Shown here piece by piece: positions 6,643 through 13,785 of a stretch of DNA of 39,952 bases. Position numbers and translations under genes: made by a program. The DNA lies in the NCBI GenBank assembly GCA_029012445.1, contig JAQXMC010000031.1, forward strand, positions 1 to 39,952, written 5' to 3'. The first letter of the stretch is position 1. Every line of letters begins with the position of its first letter. Below the pieces are notes generated by a model. That model was not told the origin of the DNA. It saw nothing but the letters and a program-made list of their open reading frames with translations, and did no database searches. This DNA comes from Oscillospiraceae bacterium (lineage in GTDB: Bacteria; Bacillota; Clostridia; Oscillospirales; Acutalibacteraceae).

Positions 6643-7780
6643 AAAAGAAATGGCCGTCCTTGGCACACCTACTGCAATAGGTGAAGGACAGTCATCTCAA
6701 ATATGTACTACAAATATTATATCGGATGAATCCACTGAATGCAATGGGTTTGAGAAAAATTATGAGGAATGGGAACGAGAAATGCGTCGGATGATGGACC
6801 CGTCCTATCTAAAAACAGTATCAATGACCGAACTACTTGACAGTGTGTATCAAAGCAGACCTCCCATCGTGGATGGTCTGCTCCACCGAGGGACTTATCT
6901 GTTTGTCGGTGCGCCAAAGCTGGGCAAAAGCTTTTTGATGGCACAGCTTGCGTATCACATTAGCACCGGCACACCGCTGTGGAATTATACTACCCGCAAA
7001 GGAACAGTGTTATACCTTGCCTTAGAGGATGACTACCGCCGCTTACAGGAGCGACTGTATCGGATGTTCGGTACCGTAGAGAATGAAAATCTTTTCTTCT
7101 CTGTTTCAGCCAGACAGCTTGGCAACGGTCTTGATGAACAGCTTTCCGGATTTATGAGAGAACACCCAGACACGTCACTTATCATCATCGACACCTTGCA
7201 GAAGGTGCGAGAGGTAGGTGGTGACAACTACAGTTACGCTAACGACTATCAGATCATCACAAGGCTGAAAAAGTTTGCTGACAGCTACGGTATCTGCCTA
7301 CTGCTTGTTCATCACACAAGAAAGCAAACTGCGGACGATAAGTTTGATATGATCTCCGGCACAAATGGTTTGCTTGGTGCAGCAGACGGAGCGTTTCTTC
7401 TCTCCAAAGAAAAACGCACAAGTAATGCTGCCACGTTGGATATATCGGGCAGGGATCAGCAAGACCAGAGATTACACCTGATACGAAATGAAGATACGCT
7501 GGCGTGGAATTTGGAGCGAACCGAAACAGAGCTTTGGAAAGTTCCTCCCGAGCCATTACTTGAAAAGATTTCTAAAATCTTTTTATCGGCCGGTAATACT
7601 TGGATGGGTACTCCAACAGAACTATGTACGGCTCTCGACATTGACATTCAGCCCAATGCGCTCACAAGAAAATTGAATGTCAATGCAGGACGGCTGCTGG
7701 ATGAATATGGCATTCTCTATGAGAACAGCCGCAATGGTCACGAACGCAAAATCAAACTGTCTGAAGCAATGCAGGCGTGA
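6626..7780 (+). CDS. RepA-like AAA ATPase (RecA-fold helicase)
   Basis: The 384-aa protein has a RecA-like core: Walker A GAPKLGKS at residues 95-102, an ALEDD motif near 134, Walker B LIIIDT with Asp189, and an HHTRKQ segment near 230. This is the pattern of the RepA/AAA_25 hexameric helicases of mobilizable plasmids. A winged-helix-like C-terminal region (about 310-375) may bind DNA. A GGAG ribosome site precedes the ATG. Its gene runs straight into the inverted-repeat region at 7786-7860, where such a protein might act in replication of the excised circle; that role is inferred. Confidence 0.85.
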   Translation: MKMDNKKEMAVLGTPTAIGEGQSSQICTTNIISDESTECNGFEKNYEEWEREMRRMMDPSYLKTVSMTELLDSVYQSRPPIVDGLLHRGTYLFVGAPKLGKSFLMAQLAYHISTGTPLWNYTTRKGTVLYLALEDDYRRLQERLYRMFGTVENENLFFSVSARQLGNGLDEQLSGFMREHPDTSLIIIDTLQKVREVGGDNYSYANDYQIITRLKKFADSYGICLLLVHHTRKQTADDKFDMISGTNGLLGAADGAFLLSKEKRTSNAATLDISGRDQQDQRLHLIRNEDTLAWNLERTETELWKVPPEPLLEKISKIFLSAGNTWMGTPTELCTALDIDIQPNALTRKLNVNAGRLLDEYGILYENSRNGHERKIKLSEAMQA

Positions 7781-8116
7781 CGATATGTGACGGTGTGACG
7801 ATGTTTTTAGCAGTGGTGGCGGTATCAAAAATACCGTCACAATCGTCACACACCGTCACAAGAAAGTTTCTAAAGGTGTGCAGAGGGAAATCTTTTCAAA
7901 GATTTCTCTTTGGTCTCGCCTGTCGGCTCGGTCGGTGCTTCTGCCGACATAAAGCCGGCAGAGGTCGCCACCGGCGACCCGCACCCCTCGGAGAGCGCAA
8001 AACCTGTTTACAGGTTGCATTTTTGATGGCTCCGCTGTCAAAAGTGCTTTTGCGTTACTCTTGACAAGAGTAACAGAACCCGCCGCCAAGCGGCGAAAGG
8101 AAAGGAAGTGATATAA
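7781..8116 (+). other. Origin region: TGACG repeats plus dense hairpins, probable oriT
   Basis: This stretch of about 335 bp shows no convincing gene. Three GTGACG-type repeats (7776-7802) face a mirrored set of GTCAC repeats (7836-7860), forming a 17-bp imperfect inverted repeat around a CGGTAT/ATACCG hairpin; this is iteron-like. Further perfect stems follow: AAATCTTT/AAAGATTT (7888-7905), GGTCGCC/GGCGACC (7963-7979), AACCTGT/ACAGGTT (8001-8016), TTTTGA/TCAAAA (8021-8043) and GTTACTCTTG/CAAGAGTAAC (8054-8074). The last has a 1-nt centre and stands 42 bp before the relaxase gene, the expected place for a nic-proximal palindrome. The ribosome site GGAAGTG precedes the relaxase ATG. Confidence 0.68.
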
Positions 8117-9067
8117 ATGCTAAGAACGATTAGTGCAATGGTAGGAAAAGGCTCCGTTAACCACAACAGTCGTAAGTTTAAAACGGAAAATGTAGACGGC
8201 AATCGCACCTACCTGAATATAGATTATTGTAACGAGCCGATAAAGAAGGTGTACCACGAACTCTTTGACGATGCCCTCCGAAGATATAATGAGAAGCAGT
8301 CCAGAGCGGACAGACGCATCGAAGATTACTACGAAAAAATACGCTGCGGCAAACAAGAAAAACCGTTCCACGAACTCATTTTACAGATTGGTGATAAAGA
8401 AAATATGTCTGCTGAAAGTGAGAATGGAGCGCTGGCAAGAAAGGTTTTAGATGAATACTTTCAAACTTTTCAGGAGCGTAATCCTAACCTCAGAGTGTTC
8501 TCCGCTCATCTTCATATGGATGAGGCAACACCCCATCTGCACATTGATTTCGTCCCCTTCACCACCGGTAGCAAGCGAGGATTAGACACTCGTGTATCTC
8601 TAAAACAGGCGTTAGCTACCCAAGGTTTTAAGGGTGGCACCAAAGGCGATACCGAGTGGAATCAGTGGGTCAGTGCAGAAAAATCTGCCCTTGCTTACTA
8701 TATGGAAATGAATGGACTAAAGTGGGAAAAGAAAGGCACACACGAGCAACATTTGTCTGTGATGGATTTCAAAAAGCAGGAGCGTGAGAAGGAAGTTCGG
8801 GAGCTTGATACAAAACTTGCCGACAAAAAAGATGAATTTCATTTGCTGGTTGAGCGCTTCAATAGCCTCGATAAAGCGGCTGAGTCCTATGATGAATTGG
8901 GTGATGCATTAGAGAAAAATCCCGAACTACTGCTACCTGAACCGCAAAATTTTATGTCTGTAAAATCATATAAAACCAAGTTTGTGGAACCTCTGATAGA
9001 GAGATTAAAGGACTTCGCAAAGAAGGTTTTAATTCACTATTTTGTCGTAAAAGACGAGAATAATTAG
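8117..9067 (+). CDS. MobV-type relaxase, truncated by in-frame TAG
   Basis: The protein is a Mob_Pre/MobV relaxase, which nicks oriT and leads the strand into the recipient. The metal-binding HLHMDEATPHLHIDF motif is intact at residues about 136-150, and the N-terminal NHNSR segment is present. The frame stops at TAG 9065-9067 after 316 codons, yet continues in the same frame without gap or frameshift to 9307, encoding a coiled-coil tail. The intact protein would have had 396 residues. The catalytic domain is complete, so nicking may survive, but the tail is lost unless the amber codon is suppressed. Another gene in the element also ends in TAG, so TAG is not reassigned. Confidence 0.87.
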   Translation: MLRTISAMVGKGSVNHNSRKFKTENVDGNRTYLNIDYCNEPIKKVYHELFDDALRRYNEKQSRADRRIEDYYEKIRCGKQEKPFHELILQIGDKENMSAESENGALARKVLDEYFQTFQERNPNLRVFSAHLHMDEATPHLHIDFVPFTTGSKRGLDTRVSLKQALATQGFKGGTKGDTEWNQWVSAEKSALAYYMEMNGLKWEKKGTHEQHLSVMDFKKQEREKEVRELDTKLADKKDEFHLLVERFNSLDKAAESYDELGDALEKNPELLLPEPQNFMSVKSYKTKFVEPLIERLKDFAKKVLIHYFVVKDENN

Positions 9068-9307
9068 CTCGATTATCGTAATCGACAGCTCTCCCGAGAA
9101 AACGGAAGTCTATCGAATACGGTGGCAAAGCTGTCTGACGAAGTCCAATATTTGCGGTCAGAAAATAACCGCTATAAGCAGCAAACTAATGATTATAAGC
9201 TGCTCCGAAAGGTGTTTGGTAGTAAGCAGATCGACAGCCTTATCGAACAGGCAAAGCAGTCTAAACAGCGTGATAAACGCTTTAGAAATAACAATTATGA
9301 AAGGTAG
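9068..9307 (+). pseudogene. Detached C-terminal tail of the MobV relaxase
   Basis: Directly after the amber codon the same frame continues for 79 codons (RQLSRENGSLS, then a helical LRSENNRYKQQ segment and KVFGSKQIDSLIEQAK) to a TAG at 9305-9307. Charged heptad-like helices of this kind are typical of MobV C-termini. A GTG at 9122 is in frame, but I see no ribosome site before it, so independent translation is unlikely. Confidence 0.75.
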
Positions 9308-9316
9308 GAACGCACA

Positions 9317-9694
9317 ATGAAAAAGAGAATCTACGATGAAAAGAATGGTCTTTGGTATGAGCTTCAGGGGGATTATTACATCCCTTGCTTGGCTCTACCA
9401 GAGGGCGAGGACAAGCCCATAGGGATATGGGGGCAGCGGCATAAGCGCTATCTAAAGGAGCATAGGAAAGCCACTTACGCAGCGTTGCTGTCAGATGGCA
9501 AATTGATCACTCACCTCGCCGAAATTGATGAGCAGGCCGAAGAAATGTTTTCTCGGTTGGTAAAAGACCTTGCCGAAAAGGAAAATGTGACGGAAAAACT
9601 CAAGGCGGAAAATCAAATGTTGTGGATACAGAGAATGAACAATATCCGCAACAGAGCAACGGAAATCGCAAATGCAGAATTGATTTTTGCATAG
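9317..9694 (+). CDS. TnpV-family transposon-encoded protein
   Basis: The 125-aa protein matches the TnpV family found in clostridial mobilizable transposons: an N-terminal YELQGDYYIPCLALPEGE segment, the IGIWGQRHKRYLKEH motif, and a helical C-terminal half. Its function is not known; it usually lies near the relaxase or recombinase genes, as here. It starts 9 bp after the relaxase tail with an AGGAACGC ribosome site and is followed by a terminator, so it closes the mobilization operon. Confidence 0.85.
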   Translation: MKKRIYDEKNGLWYELQGDYYIPCLALPEGEDKPIGIWGQRHKRYLKEHRKATYAALLSDGKLITHLAEIDEQAEEMFSRLVKDLAEKENVTEKLKAENQMLWIQRMNNIRNRATEIANAELIFA

Positions 9695-9704
9695 CACAAA
9701 GTAA

Positions 9705-9746
9705 GGGCGGAGATACCGATTTGAATATCTCCGTCCATTATTTTTT
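9705..9746 (+). terminator. Terminator of the mobilization operon
   Basis: An 11-bp stem, GGGCGGAGATA (9705-9715) against TATCTCCGTCC (9726-9736) with one G-T pair, is followed by a T run at 9740-9746. A second hairpin (GAGGTGGTG at 9771-9779 against CACCACCTC at 9793-9801) lies between it and the cargo promoter. Confidence 0.82.
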
Positions 9747-9831
9747 AGGAAAAGTAGTCTTTGTTCTGCGGAGGTGGTGTGGCAAAATATCCCACCACCT
9801 CTATATTGGTTTCCTTAACAATCAGTATCAC

Positions 9832-9860
9832 TTGACAAAAACAGTTGGATTTAGTATAAT
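9832..9860 (+). promoter_or_regulatory. Sigma-A promoter of the AbrB-ABC cargo operon
   Basis: TTGACA at 9832-9837 and TATAAT at 9855-9860 are both consensus with a 17-bp spacer, 36 bp before the abrB-like start. Confidence 0.85.
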
Positions 9861-9896
9861 AAGTTATACAAATCACACTTTTTAGGAGGCGCTGCT

Positions 9897-10112
9897 ATGA
9901 AAAAACCAAAGGGTAAATATGCGTGGACAGCAACAGTAGGCGAAAAAGGGCAGATTGTTATTCCAAAACAGGCAAGGGACGTGTTTGATATCCATCCGGG
10001 AGATACACTGGTGATTTTGGGCGACGAAAAACGTGGGCTGGCGATCCCTCCGAAAAGCACATTCACTGAGTTTATGCACGCTGTTTTTGAAACCGAGGAG
10101 GAAGAATTATGA
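9897..10112 (+). CDS. AbrB/SpoVT-type DNA-binding regulator
   Basis: This 71-aa protein carries the swapped-hairpin AbrB fold: VGEKGQIVIPKQARDVFDI then HPGDTLVILGDEKRGLAI (residues 15-50). Such small AbrB proteins commonly precede ABC-2 export operons in Firmicutes and probably regulate them. Its stop overlaps the ATPase start by 4 bp (ATGA-type), so the two are coupled. AGGAGG precedes the start. Confidence 0.9.
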   Translation: MKKPKGKYAWTATVGEKGQIVIPKQARDVFDIHPGDTLVILGDEKRGLAIPPKSTFTEFMHAVFETEEEEL

Positions 10113-10828
10113 CGCTTTGCGATATTCGGGGTTTAAGCAAAACATATCCGGAATTCAAATTGGATAATCTGTCTTTTACGCTCTCTGCCGGACGTATTAC
10201 TGGCTTTATTGGAAGAAATGGTGCGGGAAAAACAACCACAATCAAGTCGATTTTAGGGCTTGTACATCCCGACTGCGGGGAGATTTCCTACTTCGGTTTG
10301 CCATTCGGCAAAAACGAACAGGCTATCAAACAGCGCATCGGCTACTCCACCGGGGCTGTCAACTATTACCCCAAAAAGAAAATCAAAGATATTGTGGCGG
10401 TGACGAAAACCTTTTATGACACTTGGGACGAAGCCGCTTATCAGGAGTATCTCGAACTGTTTTCTCTGAACGAAAACAAAATGCCCTGCGAATTATCGGA
10501 GGGCATGAAGGTGAAGTTCAATCTGCTTCTGGCCCTTTCCCACAAAGCCGAAATCCTCATTCTCGATGAGCCGACCAGCGGGCTTGACCCGTTTTCCAGA
10601 GACGAGCTGCTGGATCTGTTCACGGAACTGAAAAACCGTGGTGTGGCGATTTTGTTCTCTACGCATATTACTTCCGACCTTGAAAAGTGTGCCGATGACA
10701 TCCTCTATATCAAGAACGGCAGGTTGGTTGCATCCTGCTCAAAAGATGAGTTTGGTGCGCAATATGGCGAAGCCGGAGAAACGCTCGAAGAAACCATTCT
10801 ACGCATGGAGAGGAGCAAGGACGTATGA
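10109..10828 (+). CDS. ABC transporter ATP-binding protein
   Basis: The 239-aa subunit has Walker A GRNGAGKTT (residues 35-43), a degenerate signature LSEGMK near 130, Walker B LILDEP with Asp153-Glu154, a D-loop GLDP, and a switch His in STHITSD. The length and lack of a long C-terminal extension fit CcmA/YxlF-type exporters paired with an ABC-2 permease, which is the next gene with a 4-bp overlap. The substrate is unknown; antimicrobial peptide or drug export is a common role for such cargo. Confidence 0.92.
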   Translation: MTLCDIRGLSKTYPEFKLDNLSFTLSAGRITGFIGRNGAGKTTTIKSILGLVHPDCGEISYFGLPFGKNEQAIKQRIGYSTGAVNYYPKKKIKDIVAVTKTFYDTWDEAAYQEYLELFSLNENKMPCELSEGMKVKFNLLLALSHKAEILILDEPTSGLDPFSRDELLDLFTELKNRGVAILFSTHITSDLEKCADDILYIKNGRLVASCSKDEFGAQYGEAGETLEETILRMERSKDV

Positions 10829-11478
10829 AAAAGCTGCTGCAAAAGGAACTGAAGCTATCGGCATCCGTCCTTTCCTACCTGTTCATCGCCTTCGGGCTGA
10901 TGGCGTTCATCCCGGGCTATCCCATCCTCGTAGGTTCGTTTTTTGTGTGCCTGGGAATGTTCCAGTCCTTTCAATGTACGAGGGAGGCAAACGACATCAC
11001 ATATACCGCCCTTTTGCCTGTGGCGAAAAGCGATGTGGTACGGGCAAAATACGCTTTCTGCATCTTTATCGAACTATGCTATTTCGTTTTAACAGCCGCC
11101 GTGACGCTGATTCGCATGGTGTTTCTTTCCGATGCGGCTGTCTATCGGCAGAACGCACTGATGAACGCCAATTTCACCTATCTAGCCTTTGTGCTGGTGA
11201 TTTTAGGCTTGTTCAACATCATCTTCGTGGGCGGATTTTTCAAGACTGCCTACAAATTCGGCAAGCCCTTTGTGATGTTTATTGTGGCCGCATTCTTGGT
11301 GGTGGGACTCGGCGAAACACTGTTTCACATTCCGGGGCTGTCTGCTCAAAACGCTTTTGGCTTTACGCACATGGGCTTGCAAGCCGGAATGCTCGCCGCA
11401 GGGATTGCTTTATATGTAGCTATGACGGTCGTTTCTCAAAATCGGTCTGTGCGGAATTTTGAGAAGATTGATTTGTAA
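10825..11478 (+). CDS. ABC-2 type transporter permease
   Basis: The 217-aa membrane protein has about six hydrophobic segments: near 15-45 (two), 72-98, 115-135, 145-170 and 185-205. An MKKLLQKELK N-terminus is typical of the ABC2_membrane_2 family. It overlaps the ATPase gene by 4 bp and should form the transmembrane half of the exporter. No terminator is visible directly after it; the VOC gene starts 71 bp on. Confidence 0.87.
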   Translation: MKKLLQKELKLSASVLSYLFIAFGLMAFIPGYPILVGSFFVCLGMFQSFQCTREANDITYTALLPVAKSDVVRAKYAFCIFIELCYFVLTAAVTLIRMVFLSDAAVYRQNALMNANFTYLAFVLVILGLFNIIFVGGFFKTAYKFGKPFVMFIVAAFLVVGLGETLFHIPGLSAQNAFGFTHMGLQAGMLAAGIALYVAMTVVSQNRSVRNFEKIDL

Positions 11479-11549
11479 ACAGAAGCATACAACAACGACC
11501 CGGCCTATAATTCTGATACCGAAATTAACTTGGACTCGGAGGAAATACG

Positions 11550-12017
11550 ATGAAATTTAACAGCCCTATGATTGTTGTTACCGACATGGAAAGATCACTG
11601 GCATTTTATAAGCAGGTTCTCGGACTTGATGTGATACTGGACTTTGGTGCAAATAAGACGCTGACGGGCGGACTTGCCTTGCAGACCATAGAGAGCTATC
11701 AGGGGTTTATCGGAACATCTGATATTTCCTTTGGCGGCAACTGCTTTGAATTATATTTTGAAGAGGATGATTTTGATACGTTTGCAGACACACTCGGCAA
11801 ATGTGGCATTGAGTATGTCCATCCCATCAAAGAACATAGCTGGGGACAGCGTGTCGTGAGATTTTACGATCCGGATAGGCATATTATCGAAGTCGGCGAA
11901 AATATGGGCGCAGTGTGCAGGCGATTCTTGGGCAGCGGAATGACAGTTGAGCAGGTTGCCGAGCGCATGGATGTGCCGATTGATTATGTGGTCAGCAATA
12001 TAAAGTTGGATAAGTAA
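11550..12017 (+). CDS. VOC-family (glyoxalase/bleomycin resistance-like) protein
   Basis: The 155-aa protein shows the VOC beta-alpha-beta-beta-beta repeat: it opens with a strand and DMERSLAFYKQVLGLDV, and the second half has HSWGQRVVRFYDPDRHIIEVGE. The final acidic-aromatic strand carries the conserved metal-ligand-like Glu. Members are metalloenzymes or drug-sequestering proteins. No substrate can be named. A short helical tail (from about residue 130) resembles an appended HTH-like segment (GMTVEQVAERMDVPIDYVV). GGAGG lies before the start. Confidence 0.85.
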   Translation: MKFNSPMIVVTDMERSLAFYKQVLGLDVILDFGANKTLTGGLALQTIESYQGFIGTSDISFGGNCFELYFEEDDFDTFADTLGKCGIEYVHPIKEHSWGQRVVRFYDPDRHIIEVGENMGAVCRRFLGSGMTVEQVAERMDVPIDYVVSNIKLDK

Positions 12018-12042
12018 ATTGGGGTTTATGGAGGTAGCGATT

Positions 12043-12267
12043 ATGAAATGCTTATATTGTGAAAAGGAAATGGAAAAAGGAGTTGTATCGTTTATGGCGG
12101 TGCAAGGCGTAGGGTCAATGATTCGCACGTTTACTTCGGATGATGAAATGAAAAAGAGCTTTTTTAAAAGAAAAACACAGTCCACCATCATACTGCCGAG
12201 CTCTGAGGAAGAAGCGTATCACTGCTCAAGCTGCAAAGTAACCATCACAATTACAAAAGAAAACTAA
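12043..12267 (+). CDS. Small zinc-ribbon protein (DUF6487-like)
   Basis: The ATG at 12043 is preferred over an upstream in-frame ATG because GGAGG lies at the right distance. The 74-aa product has CLYCEKEMEKG at the N-terminus and CSSCK near the C-terminus. Together these could bind one zinc, as in the small DUF6487 family. A basic middle (KKSFFKRKTQ) may contact nucleic acid or membrane. Function is unknown. It follows the VOC gene by 25 bp. Confidence 0.75.
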   Translation: MKCLYCEKEMEKGVVSFMAVQGVGSMIRTFTSDDEMKKSFFKRKTQSTIILPSSEEEAYHCSSCKVTITITKEN

Positions 12268-12367
12268 ATTCCAATTTTGGGGCGGATTAGAATCAGAATG
12301 ATGTATGAGCAAATCCTTTTAAGTGCCGATGGTGACATCTCTCTCTATGAGATTGCCATGACCCTGT

Positions 12368-12571
12368 ATGAAAAGCTGGATGCTTCCGCTTCTCGTTATT
12401 TTTCTGTGCTGTGTTCTGCCCAATTTTCTAAGGAGCATTGAAACAAGCGATCCTGTCTCTATAGTGTTCGCTATTATCTTTGGTGCCTTGGTAGGATTGT
12501 ACATTTATCTCCTCATTTATTGTGTGGTAAAGCTGAAAAAATTAAGAGAAAAGTATCGAAAGAAATGGTAA
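12368..12571 (+). CDS. Possible small two-TM membrane protein
   Basis: A 67-aa frame encodes two hydrophobic stretches (PLLVIFLCCVLPNFL and IVFAIIFGALVGLYIYLLIY) and a basic tail KKLREKYRKKW, a plausible membrane topology. No clear ribosome site precedes the ATG, and I recognise no family. It may be the remains of a longer gene. A weak terminator-like hairpin (AAACTG/CAGTTT, 12624-12653) follows. Confidence 0.42.
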   Translation: MKSWMLPLLVIFLCCVLPNFLRSIETSDPVSIVFAIIFGALVGLYIYLLIYCVVKLKKLREKYRKKW

Positions 12572-12725
12572 AAACCTGGCTTTTAAATTTATGCTACAAT
12601 TTGTAAGCAAAATATGAATTTTGAAACTGAGATGAGACACTTCTCCAGTTTTTATTGTAGACACGAATAAATAAGCGTACTACTTGAATATCTCGTCTGA
12701 GTCTGCTATAATACAATCGTTGGCA

Positions 12726-12856
12726 TGACAACACGATGACAACAAAAATTTTGATAGTCCATAATTTATGGATAATCTAAAGAATCCTGATAACTGAAGC
12801 TAAATAACATATACAAAATTGTTTAAGTTACAGTTTCAAGGAGCGAGTGGGAATAA
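12726..12856 (+). other. Attachment-type right end C, outer boundary of the stacked elements
   Basis: Arm repeats TGACAACA at 12726 and 12737 (11 bp apart, second begins 108 bp before the core), a TTGATAGTCCA/TATGGATAA pair, ACAAAATTGTTTA at 12813-12825 and the core GAGTGGGAATAA at 12845-12856. The 21 bp ending in the core equals 4051-4071. The arms match those just right of end B, so this is the partner end of element 3. Confidence 0.8.
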
Positions 12857-12863
12857 TAACAAT

Positions 12864-12906
12864 ATCTCCGGAATGCCTTTATTACAAGGCTTCCGGAGAT
12901 GATTTT
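12864..12906 (+). terminator. Strong terminator, probably the displaced guaA terminator
   Basis: A stem of 15 paired bases (ATCTCCGGAA, one bulged T, GCCTT against 12886-12900) is followed by GATTTTTAG. It begins 8 bp after the guaA-like stop codon of right end C, the natural position for the original guaA terminator before the elements inserted. Confidence 0.82.
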
Positions 12907-13200
12907 TAGTGTATAATGCTGAAAATGATATTGAAATCCACGAAGTATTATTATTTTGATAAAATTTGTAGTAAGTCTTGCCGTTTATGTTATTTATCAA
13001 TGATATGTTATAAAATCATAATGCCTCTCCGGCGATACTTTACACTGTCAAAATCCTAAAGCGCTCTTTTCTTTTGATATTTCTCTTGAATTTAGGACCG
13101 TCGTCATGTTAATTTTGATTTGATATATTTTTGCATGGGGAAATAAAGAAAGTATAAATTACCGTTTAAAAAACTTAATGAATTTTTTATGAATTATATA
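12907..13200. other. AT-rich intergenic stretch with no visible gene
   Basis: I see no coding frame with a ribosome site and no strong palindrome in these roughly 290 bp. It is the first chromosomal DNA right of the integrated elements and leads into the promoter of the 31-codon gene. Confidence 0.6.
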
Positions 13201-13230
13201 TTGATTTTTATGTTAAGTGTGTGTTAAAAT
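13201..13230 (+). promoter_or_regulatory. Promoter of the 31-codon peptide gene
   Basis: TTGATT at 13201-13206 and TTAAAAT at 13224-13230, preceded by a TG step, give a 17-18 bp spacer. The start codon lies about 35 bp downstream. Confidence 0.62.
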
Positions 13231-13266
13231 ACAATCAAAGATAAACGATAAAGGAGGTGTATTTGA

Positions 13267-13362
13267 ATGGGAGTAGATAAGATTTTTGCAAAGATTCTTG
13301 AGGTCTTACAGAAAGTTTTCGCACTTTTATTCGGCGGACCCGCTTCAACATACGGTGAATAA
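13267..13362 (+). CDS. Orphan 31-aa peptide gene
   Basis: An ATG preceded by AAAGGAGGTG opens 31 codons and ends in TAA at 13360. The peptide starts MGVDKIFAKILEVL, continues as an amphipathic hydrophobic helix (LQKVFALLF), then has a Gly-Gly-Pro break and a short polar tail ending in YGE. It has its own promoter (13201-13230) and a strong terminator (13388-13419), so the transcript is a dedicated monocistron of about 180 nt. The helix plus Gly-Gly resembles small membrane-active or secreted signal peptides, but no exporter or receptor gene is adjacent. It could also be a type I toxin or a regulatory leader. Function is unknown. Confidence 0.68.
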   Translation: MGVDKIFAKILEVLQKVFALLFGGPASTYGE

Positions 13363-13387
13363 TTATTTTATTACCTAATAATCCAGC

Positions 13388-13420
13388 AAAAGAGACAGGC
13401 GGTTTTGCCTGTCTCTTTTC
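13388..13420 (+). terminator. Terminator of the 31-codon gene
   Basis: A 13-bp perfect stem, 13388-13400 (AAAAGAGACAGGC) against 13407-13419, with a GGTTTT loop. Its 3' arm ends in TTTT. Confidence 0.9.
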
Positions 13421-13593
13421 TCAACATAGAAACTTAAAAGTCATGGATTACTTTGAAAAACTAATAAATGATTTCTGAATTATTGAGTATTAATTTTTAC
13501 TGCCATTCGATAAAGATGAATATAATATAATTGCATGAATGAGCGTAGAACTCTGTTCATATTTTCTTTTGCGCTTTAGATATGGAAAAAACA

Positions 13594-13632
13594 AAAAATA
13601 TGCAGGCTTGCTGATCTCGCCTGCGTATTTTT
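13594..13632. terminator. Bidirectional terminator ending the minus-strand operon
   Basis: The stem AAAAATATGCAGGC (13594-13607) pairs with GCCTGCGTATTTTT (13619-13632) with one mismatch and has T tracts on both strands. It lies about 150 bp beyond the stop of the minus-strand hydrolase operon. The remainder of 13421-13785 is AT-rich and shows no gene I can support. Confidence 0.75.
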
Positions 13633-13785
13633 ATTCTAATTGAAAATAAGCGGCTTTAATTCATCCGTATCTAATCCGGCAAATCTCATAAACTGTTAAG
13701 CGGATTATCTCTTTTGATAACAAATTCAATAACATCATCGTCTCTGAAACACCGATTAGTATTTTTTACACATTAAAATACGGAA

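Noticed and set aside
7777..8064. A 95-codon frame in the origin region
   Set aside because: It crosses many inverted repeats, lacks a ribosome site and resembles no protein; the stretch is better explained as oriT/origin DNA.
8117..9307. TAG reassignment to an amino acid
   Set aside because: Another gene end in the element (9305-9307) also uses TAG as a normal stop, so recoding of TAG in this genome is unlikely; a point change is simpler.
10638..11462. A 274-codon plus-strand frame overlapping the ABC transporter genes
   Set aside because: It overlaps the end of the ATPase and nearly all of the permease in another frame, with Arg-rich low-quality composition; the permease frame has coherent membrane segments.
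12268..12420. Short open frame ahead of the small membrane protein
   Set aside because: About 45 codons with no ribosome site and no recognisable family; cannot be supported as a gene.
13583..13615. Ten-codon frame running into the terminator at 13594
   Set aside because: It looks like a leader peptide before an attenuator, but no gene follows on the plus strand and the hairpin serves the minus-strand operon.
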